A stretch of DNA of 64,000 nt from Bradyrhizobium sp. 170 (lineage in GTDB: Bacteria; Pseudomonadota; Alphaproteobacteria; Rhizobiales; Xanthobacteraceae): NCBI RefSeq assembly GCF_023101085.1, contig NZ_CP064703.1:8122001-8186000 (forward strand), read 5' to 3'. Of this stretch, positions 13,599 to 22,536 are shown piece after piece. The position numbers were made by a program, and so were the translations under genes. Positions within the stretch are counted from its first letter, which is position 1. Each line of letters starts with the position of its first letter. The notes under the pieces are model-generated. The model searched no databases and was not told the origin of the DNA. It saw nothing but the letters and a program-made list of their open reading frames with translations.

Positions 13599-13678
13599 AT
13601 CCAACCGAACAGTGTGTTTGCGAGGCATGCCGTGGGCTGCCCGCAGGCGACGGCAATTCAGATTGAAGGACTACCAGT

Positions 13679-15340
13679 ATGCTTTCCCATTTCGGGCGTG
13701 CCCTGCGTGCTCTCGCGGTGACCGCAGTTCTATGCGCTGCGATTGCCCCCGCTTCCGCCCACGAGGGTCATGACCACGGGGAACAGCCGCCCGTCTCGAC
13801 AGGCGCGCTGCCACGCGGCGAGGCCGATTCCGACGCGTTCGAGATCGTCGCGATTGTCCGCGGCGAAAATCTCGAGATCTATCTCGACCGGTTCGCCACC
13901 AACGAGCCGGTGACCGGCGCAACGATTGAAGTCGAATCCCCTGGAGGTCCCGTAAAAGCCGTGGCGGGTGCCGACGGCACATACCGGGTGGCAGCGCCGT
14001 GGCTGGCAAAGAGCGGACGTGCGGACCTGATTTTCACGGTTACGGCGGGAGATAGCACTGACATTTTGCCGCTGACGATTCAGACGGCGCCAGGCGCCAC
14101 GCAAAGCGTCGCACAACAGGAAGCGGCTGCCGGCGAGCATATCAGCAAGGTTTCGGTTCTTCTTGTCCTGGGCGGCGCATTCATCGGGGCGCTGCTCTCC
14201 GCCATTGCACTGCGCGGTCGGCGCAGGGCGGCAGCCCTTGTTGCAATCCTTCCTCTACTCATGGGCGCGCGCGAGCCGGCGATGCATGAAGGCCATGGCC
14301 ATGAGGAAGAAAAGGCGAAAATCGCCATCAGCACCGTCTCGGGCGAGCGCGCCCAGCGCCTTCCGGATGCCGCGGTTTTTGTGCCCAAGACGGTGCAGCG
14401 GATATTTGCGGTGCGGACGCTGGTCGCCGAAAACGCGGAGCACAAGAAAATCACTGAACTTCCGGGGAGGATCATTCCCGATCCCAACGCCAGCGGGTAT
14501 GTGCAATCCGCCGTCGGCGGCCGTCTTTCTGCACCGCCGGGCGGCTTTCCCCGATTGGGCACGCGGGTGAAGCAAGGCGACATCCTCGGCTATGTCACGC
14601 CGCCTATTGCGGCGATCGATGTTTCGGACATGCGGCAGCGCCAGGGCGAACTCGATCAGCAGATCTCGATTGTTGAGCGCAGATACGCGCGTTACGAGCA
14701 GCTCGCGCCGTCGGGCGCGATATCGCGGACCCAACTCGAGGACACGCGGCTCGAACTGGAAGGGCTTCGCGAACGGCGCGCATCGATTGATAAGTCGCGC
14801 CGCGAGCCCGAAGCGCTGATCGCGCCGGTTGCCGGCGTGATCGCCGAAGGCAGCGCCGTGGCAGGCCAGATCGTTCAGCCGAGCTCCATCGTCTTCAACA
14901 TCATCGATCCCTCGCGGCTGTGGGTCGAGGCGCTGAGCTTCGAGAGCCTCGAACCGTCCCGCGGCGCGCGGGCGTCGACGTATACCGGCAGGAATTACGA
15001 CCTCGTCTATCAGGGCACCGGCTTCGCCGATCGCAGCCAATCGGTGCCGGTGCATTTCGCCGTGACGGGCGACACGGCAGGCCTCAGGGCCGGCCAGTTC
15101 CTGACCGTGCTGGTCACGACCGACGAAACGAAGGAGGGCCTCGCGGTGCCGCGCGGCAGCGTCGTCCGCGGCTCAAACGGCCAGGATTTTGTGTACGAGC
15201 ACACAGCGCCCGAGCGGTTCATGGCAAGGAGCGTGCGCACGGAGCCTCTCGACGGCGATCGTGTGCTGATCGTGTCCGGCTTCACGCCCGGCAAGCGGAT
15301 CGTGTCGCAAGGCGCGGACCTTCTCGATCACGTACGCTGA
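13679..15340 (+). CDS. RND efflux periplasmic adaptor, heavy-metal type (CzcB/CusB-like)
   Basis: Membrane-fusion subunit of an RND metal pump, 553 residues, longer than typical adaptors (about 400). A signal peptide is followed by HEGHDHGE, then an immunoglobulin-like domain of about 100 residues. A hydrophobic helix (VSVLLVLGGAFIGALLSAIA) is followed by a second His/Glu stretch (MHEGHGHEEE). The adaptor proper starts near residue 230, with a coiled-coil hairpin (QGELDQQISIVERRYARYEQ) inside a split lipoyl domain and beta-barrel (LWVEALSFESLEP). It ends 12 bases before the pump gene. The two His clusters point to cation handling. Confidence 0.88.
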   Translation: MLSHFGRALRALAVTAVLCAAIAPASAHEGHDHGEQPPVSTGALPRGEADSDAFEIVAIVRGENLEIYLDRFATNEPVTGATIEVESPGGPVKAVAGADGTYRVAAPWLAKSGRADLIFTVTAGDSTDILPLTIQTAPGATQSVAQQEAAAGEHISKVSVLLVLGGAFIGALLSAIALRGRRRAAALVAILPLLMGAREPAMHEGHGHEEEKAKIAISTVSGERAQRLPDAAVFVPKTVQRIFAVRTLVAENAEHKKITELPGRIIPDPNASGYVQSAVGGRLSAPPGGFPRLGTRVKQGDILGYVTPPIAAIDVSDMRQRQGELDQQISIVERRYARYEQLAPSGAISRTQLEDTRLELEGLRERRASIDKSRREPEALIAPVAGVIAEGSAVAGQIVQPSSIVFNIIDPSRLWVEALSFESLEPSRGARASTYTGRNYDLVYQGTGFADRSQSVPVHFAVTGDTAGLRAGQFLTVLVTTDETKEGLAVPRGSVVRGSNGQDFVYEHTAPERFMARSVRTEPLDGDRVLIVSGFTPGKRIVSQGADLLDHVR

Positions 15341-15352
15341 AGGGACACGCTC

Positions 15353-18300
15353 ATGTTCACATTCCTGGTCAGCGCCTCGCTCCGCAACCGCCTTCTCGTT
15401 CTTGCGATGGCGGGCATCCTGGTTCTTCTGGGCGCCTATACCGCGCGCCAGTTGCCCGTCGATGTGTTCCCGGACCTCAACCGTCCGACCGTTACCATCA
15501 TGACGGAATCCGAAGGCTACGCCCCGCCGGAAGTCGAGCAGCTCGTCAGCTTCCCGATCGAAACCCAGATGAACGGCGTGCCCGGCGTCAGCCGGGTACG
15601 ATCGGTCTCGGGCATCGGGCTTTCGATCGTCTACGTGGAGTTCGATTGGGGAACCGATATCTTCCGCAACCGTCAGCTGGTCGCGGAACGTCTCGCGCAA
15701 GTGCAGAGCCAGCTGCCCTTGAACGTCACGCCGCAGATCGGCCCGATCAGTTCGATCATGGGCCAGATTCTCCTGATCGCGGTAACGTCGAAGACGGCAT
15801 CGCCGATGGAGGTGCGCGAGATCGCCGATTTCACGATCAGGCCCCGGGTGCTCGCGATACCTGGCGTCGCGCAGGTGATCCCGATCGGCGGCGAGGTCCG
15901 TCAGTACCGGATTGCGCCGCTGCCTTCCGCGTTGCGCGCGCTCGGCGTGGGCTATGAGCAAATCGAGCAGGCCCTAAGGCAATTCGGCACCAACACAGGC
16001 GGCGGTTTCACCGACCAGAATGCCCGCGAATTCCTCATCCGAAACATCGGACGCACGACGAGCCTGGAAGACCTGCGCAACATCGTCGTTACCACCATCG
16101 AGGGACGCCCCATCCTGCTGCGGCAGGTAGCGAACGTTGAATTTTCGCCCAAGGTCAAGCGCGGCGACGCGGGCTATATGAGCAAGCCCGCCGTGATCGT
16201 CTCGGTCGAGAAGCAGCCCAATGTCGACACGGTGCAACTGACGCGGCAGATCACGCAGACGCTCGCGGAGCTGGAGCCAAGCCTGCCGTCCGGCGTGAAA
16301 GCCACCGAGATCATATTCAGGCAGGCCAGTTTCATCGAAAACTCGATCCAGAACGTGGAGCGGGTGCTGTTCGAAGCCGCCCTTGTCGTGGCCGTCATCC
16401 TGTTCGCGTTTCTTCTCAACTGGCGCACGACGGCCATTTCGCTCACCGCGATCCCGGTCTCGATCCTGACCACGGCCATCATCTTCAAGCTGCTTGGCCT
16501 GTCGATCAACACGATGACCCTGGGCGGCCTTGCGATCGCCATCGGCGAACTGGTCGATGACGCCGTCGTCGATGTCGAAAATATCTTCCGCCGGCTGCGC
16601 GAGAACAGGGAGCAAGGCAATCCCCGGTCCGTGTTCGACGTGGTGGTTTCGGCATCCAACGAAGTGCGATCGGGCATCGTCTACGCCACGATGATCATTG
16701 TCCTCGTGTTCGTGCCGCTGTTTGCGCTGTCGGGCATCGAGGGCCGGCTGTTCGCGCCGCTCGGTCACGCCTACATCATCTCGATCCTCGCGAGCCTGCT
16801 CGTTTCGATCACCCTCACCCCTGTCATGGCCTATTACCTGCTGCCGGGGATGAAACGCCTCGCAGAACGGGAGAGCTGGCTCGTCCGCAAGCTCAAATCC
16901 GCGAACCATGCGGCGCTCGGGTTTGCTTTCGCTCACAAGGGATTGCTGCTGGGCGTGACGGCGCTGGCGGTGCTGGGTGCCGGTGCGGGCGCACTTGGCC
17001 TGAAGCGCGCGTTCCTTCCGGCCTTCAACGAAGGTACGTTCACGATCAATATCGCGTTCAACCCCGGCGTTTCACTTTCCGAATCGACCCGGGTGGGGTC
17101 GATCGCTGAACGCCTTCTGCTCGATGTGCCTGAGGTGATCAGCGTCGGAAGGCGCACGGGGCGCGCGGAACTGGATGAACACGCGGAAGGCATCCATTCG
17201 TCCGACCTCGAAGTCGATCTCAAGCCCTCGCCGCGGCCGAAGCCCGAGATCGTCGCGGACATACGCTCCCGGCTTTCGGTGCTGCCGCTCTCGGTCAATG
17301 TCGGGCAGCCGATATCGCACCGGCTCGATCATCTGCTCTCGGGCGTCCGCGCCGAGCTCGCCCTGAAACTGTTCGGCGACGACCTCGACACGCTGCGAAA
17401 CAGTGCGGAAGAACTCCGTCAGCGACTTTCGAAGATCGAAGGCATCCAGGACCTGCAGGTTGAAAAGCAGGTGCGCATCCCGCAACTCGAAATCCGCGTC
17501 GATTATACGCGGGCCGCTTTGTACGGCGTGCAGCCGGGCGCCGTGACCGATCAGTTGTCACGCCTGTCGAGCGGGCGCGTCATCTCGCGCGTGGTCGACG
17601 GCTACAGGCGCTACGACGTCGTCATGAGGCTGCCCGACCGCCTTCGCACGACGGAGAAGCTCGGCGACCTCCTGATCAAGACCCCGTCGGGGTGGATCCC
17701 GGCGCGTCAGATCGCGGACGTGAAGGAGACCGATGGGCCAAATCAGATCCTGAGAGAGAACGGCCGCAGGCGCATCGTCATACTCGCGAACTCGGACGGC
17801 AAGACCGACATGGCGGAGATCGTGCGGCGCATTCGCACAGAACTGGATGCGGCGAGCCTGCCGCAGGGCGTCACCGCGAGCCTTGAAGGCACATTCCAGG
17901 CCCAGGAGGAAGCCAGCCTCAGAATCGGTATCCTTTCGGTTCTTTCACTCGCGCTGATCTTCGCAATTCTCTACAGCCGCTACCGCTCCGCCGTGCTGGC
18001 CCTGATCATTATGGGCGGCGTACCGCTGGCACTGATCGGCTCGGTAGCGGCGCTGGCGCTGACCGACCAGCCGCTATCTGTCGCCAGTATGATTGGCTTC
18101 ATAACCCTCACGGGGATCGCGACACGCAACGGCATTCTCAAGATCAGCCACTACATCAATCTCGCCTTGCGCGAGCAGATGGAGTTCGGGCCACAGCTTG
18201 TCATCCGCGGAAGCCTCGAGCGCATGACGCCCGTCCTGATGACCGCGCTGTCCGCGGGGCTGGCGCTGCTGCCGCTGCTGATCGCGGCCGACGAGCCGGG

Positions 18301-18481
18301 CAAGGAGATATTGCACCCCGTCGCCGTGACGATCTTCGGCGGACTTGCCAGCGCGACATTGCTCGATGCCCTGATCACGCCTGTGCTGTTCCTCACGTTC
18401 GGCAGGAAGCCGCTGATGCGCCTGATGCAACGGCAATCCGAGGAGCAACTCGCAGATCATGCTGCTTCGCACTCTTATTGA
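15353..18481 (+). CDS. RND efflux pump, heavy-metal type (CzcA/CusA family)
   Basis: Inner-membrane proton antiporter of 1042 residues, a normal RND length. It begins with a hydrophobic helix ([20 protein letters not shown]) and the RND segment [16 protein letters not shown]. The fourth-helix motif reads [13 protein letters not shown], related to but different from the classic CzcA and CusA versions, so the ion cannot be named from sequence. Two large periplasmic loops and twelve helices are apparent. No outer membrane factor lies next to it, so a TolC-type channel encoded elsewhere is required. It is co-transcribed with the adaptor and the 121-residue protein that follows. Confidence 0.92.
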   Translation: MFTFLVSASLRNRLLVLAMAGILVLLGAYTARQLPVDVFPDLNRPTVTIMTESEGYAPPEVEQLVSFPIETQMNGVPGVSRVRSVSGIGLSIVYVEFDWGTDIFRNRQLVAERLAQVQSQLPLNVTPQIGPISSIMGQILLIAVTSKTASPMEVREIADFTIRPRVLAIPGVAQVIPIGGEVRQYRIAPLPSALRALGVGYEQIEQALRQFGTNTGGGFTDQNAREFLIRNIGRTTSLEDLRNIVVTTIEGRPILLRQVANVEFSPKVKRGDAGYMSKPAVIVSVEKQPNVDTVQLTRQITQTLAELEPSLPSGVKATEIIFRQASFIENSIQNVERVLFEAALVVAVILFAFLLNWRTTAISLTAIPVSILTTAIIFKLLGLSINTMTLGGLAIAIGELVDDAVVDVENIFRRLRENREQGNPRSVFDVVVSASNEVRSGIVYATMIIVLVFVPLFALSGIEGRLFAPLGHAYIISILASLLVSITLTPVMAYYLLPGMKRLAERESWLVRKLKSANHAALGFAFAHKGLLLGVTALAVLGAGAGALGLKRAFLPAFNEGTFTINIAFNPGVSLSESTRVGSIAERLLLDVPEVISVGRRTGRAELDEHAEGIHSSDLEVDLKPSPRPKPEIVADIRSRLSVLPLSVNVGQPISHRLDHLLSGVRAELALKLFGDDLDTLRNSAEELRQRLSKIEGIQDLQVEKQVRIPQLEIRVDYTRAALYGVQPGAVTDQLSRLSSGRVISRVVDGYRRYDVVMRLPDRLRTTEKLGDLLIKTPSGWIPARQIADVKETDGPNQILRENGRRRIVILANSDGKTDMAEIVRRIRTELDAASLPQGVTASLEGTFQAQEEASLRIGILSVLSLALIFAILYSRYRSAVLALIIMGGVPLALIGSVAALALTDQPLSVASMIGFITLTGIATRNGILKISHYINLALREQMEFGPQLVIRGSLERMTPVLMTALSAGLALLPLLIAADEPGKEILHPVAVTIFGGLASATLLDALITPVLFLTFGRKPLMRLMQRQSEEQLADHAASHSY

Positions 18482-18511
18482 TCGTTCCTATCTTCCCAAA
18501 GGAGACTGCGC

Positions 18512-18877
18512 ATGAAGTTCAGATATCTCACTCTCGGTGTTGCCCTGCTGGCCGCCCTGCCCGCCTACGCGCACGAGCCGAAAGCTTCACATGGCGGGCG
18601 TGTCGTCGATGCCGGCCCTTACCATGCGGAACTCGTCGCGAAGGATAAGACGGTTGAAATCTTCCTCATTGGCGAAAACGACAAGCCGGTTGATCCGAAG
18701 GGCTTCAAGGGCGTCGCTATCTTCAATCTGGGAGGAAAGACCGAACGCATCACGCTCGCACCATCGGAAAAGAACGTGCTGAGCGGAACAGCGGCCACGG
18801 CCCTGCCGGCCAAGTTCAAGGGAGCGGTCCAACTCACCGCACCGGACGGCAAGACTGCAACGGCGCGATTCGACTGA
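18512..18877 (+). CDS. Small periplasmic protein of the RND metal-efflux operon
   Basis: Secreted protein of 121 residues with a clean signal peptide (ALLAALPAYAHEP). The mature part starts with a possible metal site (HEPKASHGGRVVDAGPYHAE) and is otherwise a small beta-rich domain. A good ribosome site (AAAGGAGA) sits upstream. It is the last gene of the operon. It resembles small uncharacterised proteins often found beside heavy-metal pumps; a metal-chaperone role is inferred only from His content and context. Confidence 0.75.
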   Translation: MKFRYLTLGVALLAALPAYAHEPKASHGGRVVDAGPYHAELVAKDKTVEIFLIGENDKPVDPKGFKGVAIFNLGGKTERITLAPSEKNVLSGTAATALPAKFKGAVQLTAPDGKTATARFD

Positions 18878-18902
18878 CGCTGCTGGCTAATCAACCGCAG
18901 GA

Positions 18903-19340
18903 TTATGCGCCGAGATGATGTTCCCGCGCCGCGATCAGGTCCCGGATCGATTTCGATATCGGGACCGGGCGATGGGTTTCCTGGTTGGTATTGACCCAGA
19001 CGATCTCACCGGTCACGAGCGCCTCATTGCCGCCCTTCAGGAAGATCGCGAGTTCGAAGGTGAGGCTTGAATTGCCGATCCGCGCCACGCGCGCACCAAC
19101 GTCCAGTTCCCAGTCGAACCGGACCGGCGCCTTGTATTCGATGACCGATTTGACGACGTGGAAATCCTCGCCCGTCTGCTTGGCGTCGGCATACTGATCG
19201 TAACCGAGCGCCCGAAAATATTCGGTGATGGTGGTGTCGAAATAGGTCAGGTAATGCGCGTTGAAGACGACGCCCTGGCCGTCGATTTCGGAATAGCGCA
19301 CCCGGAACGGGTGAAAGAACCAGAATTGTTCGCGTGACAT
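18903..19340 (-). CDS. Acyl-CoA thioesterase, 4HBT/YbgC-like
   Basis: Hot-dog fold thioesterase of 145 residues. The active-site region RYSEIDGQGVVFNAHYLTYF carries the conserved Asp of the 4-hydroxybenzoyl-CoA thioesterase family. The start at 19340 has GGGAG five bases upstream; ATG at 19370 is less likely. It probably hydrolyses short or aromatic acyl-CoA esters; the substrate is not readable from sequence. Confidence 0.85.
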   Translation of the reverse strand: MSREQFWFFHPFRVRYSEIDGQGVVFNAHYLTYFDTTITEYFRALGYDQYADAKQTGEDFHVVKSVIEYKAPVRFDWELDVGARVARIGNSSLTFELAIFLKGGNEALVTGEIVWVNTNQETHRPVPISKSIRDLIAAREHHLGA

Positions 19341-19410
19341 CGGGACTCCCGGATATGCGTGTTCGGGCAATGGATAGCTTACCGGGCCAGTATGATAAAG
19401 CCGGCTGCTT

Positions 19411-19498
19411 GTAGCCCGGATGGAGCGCAGCGCAATCCGGGACTGGTGCGCCCGCAGGCTCTACGGCCCCGGGTTACGCGGCGCTTCACCCGGGCTAC
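19411..19498. repeat. Palindromic repeat, GTAGCCCGG family, copy 1
   Basis: Palindrome bounded by GTAGCCCGG and CCGGGCTAC, with the internal segment ATGGAGCGCAGCGCAATCCG. Copy 2 at 20736-20823 is nearly identical over its whole length, so the two flank the Omp25/31-type gene. Confidence 0.85.
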
Positions 19499-19520
19499 GA
19501 CCACTAGACGGATTACTACA

Positions 19521-19548
19521 AAAAAGCCCGGCGCAAAGCCGGGCTTTT
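19521..19548 (-). terminator. Rho-independent terminator of the Omp25/31-type gene
   Basis: Perfect hairpin AAAAGCCCGGC / GCCGGGCTTTT with a five-base loop, flanked by six A on the left, which read as U in the minus-strand transcript. It lies 26 bases after the stop of the minus-strand outer membrane gene and could also work on the plus strand. Confidence 0.85.
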
Positions 19549-19573
19549 CGTTGTCGATATCGCGGACCAGGGA

Positions 19574-20389
19574 CTACCTGATACCCATTGCACCGAACTT
19601 GTAGTTCAGGCCGGCGCGCACGATGTGGCCATCGTTTTCAAAACGGCTGTTGTAGCCGGTGCCACCGCCACCGCCGCCGGGAATGACGGCAACGTTCACC
19701 GTCTCGTCCCTGAAATCGTAGTACAGATATTCCGCCTTCACGGTCCAGTTTGAAGCAAATGCGTGCTCGATGCCGGCGCCGACGGTGTAACCGGTTTCGG
19801 TACGGCGATTGTTGCCTGCGAACTGGAACTGTCCTGCGGGACCGAAGAACGCGACGCTGTTCTCGATATCCGCATAGGCAAGACCACCCGTCGCATAGAC
19901 CAGGGTGCGATCCCAAGCGTAACCGATGCGGCCGCGCACGGTGCCGAAATATTCCATGCGCGTGCGGAAATTATTGTTGAGCGTGCCGATCCCGTTCAGC
20001 GGGATCGTCACGACATTCGTATCATTGCGAATGTCGACATAGGAGATGTCGGTTTCCAGACCCATCACCCAGTTCGGCGTGAGTTGCCAGTTGTAACCGG
20101 CCTGACCACCGCCGATGAAGCCGTCGCGATCGATACGAACCTGTCCCGGGCGTGCGCCGCCCGCGACATTGGCGATGTTCGCCGCGGCCTGTCCGGTCGT
20201 GGAGATGTTGTCGTCTTCACCGAATGTATAGCCCGCGTGAACGCCGAGATAGAAACCGGACCAGTCGTAGGCCGCCGCCGCGATCAAGGCGGGTGCCTTG
20301 GTCACGCGGGCGGGAAGATCGGCGGCAAGCGCCGGAAGCGACAGACACAGCGTCGCCAGTGCTGCCGTTCCAAGTAGAAAGCTCTTCAT
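19574..20389 (-). CDS. Omp25/Omp31-type outer membrane beta-barrel protein
   Basis: Small outer membrane barrel of 271 residues. A signal peptide (LCLSLPALAADLP) is followed by the hallmark YDWSGFYLGVHAGYTFG and GGGQAGYNWQLTPNWVMGLE; the chain ends NYKFGAMGIR. The family is abundant in rhizobia and Brucella as a structural or porin-like protein. A strong ribosome site (AGAGGA) precedes ATG and a terminator follows, so it is a monocistronic, likely well-expressed gene. Confidence 0.9.
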   Translation of the reverse strand: MKSFLLGTAALATLCLSLPALAADLPARVTKAPALIAAAAYDWSGFYLGVHAGYTFGEDDNISTTGQAAANIANVAGGARPGQVRIDRDGFIGGGQAGYNWQLTPNWVMGLETDISYVDIRNDTNVVTIPLNGIGTLNNNFRTRMEYFGTVRGRIGYAWDRTLVYATGGLAYADIENSVAFFGPAGQFQFAGNNRRTETGYTVGAGIEHAFASNWTVKAEYLYYDFRDETVNVAVIPGGGGGGTGYNSRFENDGHIVRAGLNYKFGAMGIR

Positions 20390-20735
20390 GTTAGTTCCTC
20401 TGAGGTATTTGAACGGTCCCGGAACAACGATCTACACATTCCAGAGTTGAATGCTGTGGCGCGGACATCACACATCGCCGGCTCCATGATTCCAGCCTGA
20501 CCGAACCGTGCATCCGGACCTGGGATCCGAAGCCGCGAACCTATCGAAAGTGCCTGCACTGTAACGACTTCTTACATTCGTCATACGCTGCAAAGAGCGT
20601 GACGAGTGCATCGATAGACGCGATGCGCGGCATGCGGCATCTGGGCGCGTATTATGATTGAAACCGATCTCGGGTTCGTTCGTAAGCGGCCGTTCGCGCC
20701 GGAATCGTCGACGCAAACCAAGCGTCACGCCGCTT
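20390..20735. other. Upstream region of the Omp25/31-type gene, no gene seen
   Basis: Spacer read for small genes and RNA signals. It should hold the promoter of the minus-strand outer membrane gene, but no convincing -35/-10 pair could be fixed by eye. Open frames across it have no ribosome sites and no recognisable protein sequence. The spacer's last part is the repeat at 20736-20823. Confidence 0.5.
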
Positions 20736-20823
20736 GTAGCCCGGATGGAGCGCAGCGCAATCCGGGACTGGTGCGCCCGCGGACTCTACGGCCCCGGGTT
20801 TCGCTACGCTTCACCCGGGCTAC
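20736..20823. repeat. Palindromic repeat, GTAGCCCGG family, copy 2
   Basis: Same palindrome and orientation as at 19411-19498, with only a few differences. It ends four bases before the stop codon of the minus-strand nickel/cobalt transporter gene, so it may shield that 3' end. Confidence 0.85.
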
Positions 20824-20826
20824 TGG

Positions 20827-21897
20827 TTACAAACACGTCGCGCGTTCGGCGGCGAGGTAGCCGAACAACAGGCCGAGGCCGAACAGCAGCACCAAGCCGG
20901 CCGCGCCGAATTCGATGCCGCGCATGATCAGCGTGCCGCCGCCTTCGCTTCCTGCGCTGAGCCTGCGGGCGAGCCCCTTGGCGGACACGGCAACGACGGC
21001 GATGGTCGCGACCGTGATCGCGGTGCCGAGCCCCATCACGAAGGTCGCGGCGATGCCGGCCCAGAACAGCCCCTGCGCCAGCGAAAACACCAGCACCAGG
21101 ATCGCGCCCGAGCAGGGCCGCATGCCCACGGCGAAGATCGCGCCCAGACCGCGTTGCCAGCCGCCGGGACCGGCGAGTTGATCCGGCGTCGGCCCATGGG
21201 AATGACCGCAATGCTCGTCGTGAACATGGTCGTGGCCATGAGCATGATCATGGTGGTGACCGTGGTCATGTCCGTGATCGTGGCCATGATCATGATGATG
21301 ATGCGCCATCGCAGGCGCCGGCTTCGCTTGCAGCGCGCGCATAAAACCGCCGCCCTTGGTCCAGACCAGCCGGGCGCCGAACGCCGCGATCAGGGCATAG
21401 CTTGCGATCTCGATCGCCTTCTCCGCGGAGCACATCGTCTTGGCGGTAGAGGAGAGCAGCCAGGCGAGAACCGCAACCAGCGCCACCGCCACCAGCGCCT
21501 GCAACAGCGCCGAGGCGAACGACAGCACGATGCCGCGCCGCGCGGTTTCCTCGTTGGCGACGAGGTAGGACGAGATCACCGCCTTGCCGTGGCCGGGCCC
21601 GGCGGCGTGAAAGATGCCGTAGGCAAAGGAAATCCCAAGCAGCGTCCAGACCGCGCTGCCATCCGACTTCGCCGCGCGGATGGTCGCCGACATCTCGCGA
21701 TAGAATTCGGACTGTTTCGCGAGAATCCACCCGATGATGCCGCCGACCTGCGGCTCGGCGGGAGGCCGCGAGCCGCCGAACGGATTCTGCGCCATCAACG
21801 CGTGCACGGCCGCGTCGAACACCATGACGGCCGCAAGCGCGGCAAGTGCGACCGTTATGCCTTGCGCGAGGCCTGCAGGCGTCCGCCTCACGGGCAA
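20827..21897 (-). CDS. NicO/RcnA-like nickel-cobalt transporter
   Basis: Polytopic membrane protein of 356 residues of the NicO family, which moves Ni(II) or Co(II). It shows FAYGIFHAAGPGHGKAVISS and VGMRPCSGAILVLVFSLAQG. Between them a very long His/Asp-rich cytoplasmic loop (about residues 193-232, HDHGHDHGH-type repeats) serves as a metal buffer or sensor. Translation likely starts at TTG 21897, overlapping the DUF1007 stop by 10 bp, so the two are translationally coupled. Efflux versus uptake cannot be decided from sequence. Confidence 0.85.
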   Translation of the reverse strand: MPVRRTPAGLAQGITVALAALAAVMVFDAAVHALMAQNPFGGSRPPAEPQVGGIIGWILAKQSEFYREMSATIRAAKSDGSAVWTLLGISFAYGIFHAAGPGHGKAVISSYLVANEETARRGIVLSFASALLQALVAVALVAVLAWLLSSTAKTMCSAEKAIEIASYALIAAFGARLVWTKGGGFMRALQAKPAPAMAHHHHDHGHDHGHDHGHHHDHAHGHDHVHDEHCGHSHGPTPDQLAGPGGWQRGLGAIFAVGMRPCSGAILVLVFSLAQGLFWAGIAATFVMGLGTAITVATIAVVAVSAKGLARRLSAGSEGGGTLIMRGIEFGAAGLVLLFGLGLLFGYLAAERATCL

Positions 21898-22523
21898 TCA
21901 ACCATGATCTTGTTGGCGAACATCGCGCCATAGTTGGAATTGTCGCCGTTCATGAAATTGTTTTCGTTGAGGCGCTGCGCATTGGCGGTGCCGTCGTTCG
22001 GTCGCTGGAACTGCATCTTGCAGGCGGCGGGCGCACCGTTGAGCTTGATCGGATCCTTGTCGTCGAATTTGAAGTCGATGAAGTAGGACGGGTCGAAGAC
22101 TTCAAGCGCCGTCTGCTTCGCCTTGAACGGCGTCTTGAGCGGCAGCATGAAATGCAGCGTCAGTTCGTTGTCCTTGTATTCGAGGAAGTAATCGACCGGC
22201 TCGACAAACTTCTCCTTCTTGCCGTCGGCCTTGGCGAAGGTGAAGAAGTTAAACTCCTTCAGCGACTCGACATTGGTCTGGGCCAGCGGCGCCAGCTCTT
22301 CGCGGGTGTAGACCCCCTTGGTCTTGGTCGCGAGCCCCTGCAGCGCGTAGGTGGTGAACATTTCGTCAAACGTCCAGGCGTGGCGGACGCCCGTGATCGA
22401 GCCGTCGGACGCGTAGACCACCTCGCTCTTGGCGGTGATCCAGACATGCGGATGCGCCTCGGCCGTGGCCGTGCCGAGCACGATGCCGGCAGTCAGGAGA
22501 AGCAAACCGAGTAACCTGTGCAT
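21888..22523 (-). CDS. DUF1007 family periplasmic protein
   Basis: Secreted protein of 211 residues with a signal peptide (LLLLTAGIVLGTATAEAHPH). The mature N-terminus HPHVWITAKSEVVYA is the hallmark of DUF1007, whose members pair with NicO transporters and probably deliver or sense the metal. ATG at 22523 has GAGGTGA upstream; that ribosome site overlaps the stop codon of the peptidase gene, indicating tight coupling. Confidence 0.88.
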   Translation of the reverse strand: MHRLLGLLLLTAGIVLGTATAEAHPHVWITAKSEVVYASDGSITGVRHAWTFDEMFTTYALQGLATKTKGVYTREELAPLAQTNVESLKEFNFFTFAKADGKKEKFVEPVDYFLEYKDNELTLHFMLPLKTPFKAKQTALEVFDPSYFIDFKFDDKDPIKLNGAPAACKMQFQRPNDGTANAQRLNENNFMNGDNSNYGAMFANKIMVDCP

Positions 22524-22536
22524 CGTTGCTGTCACC

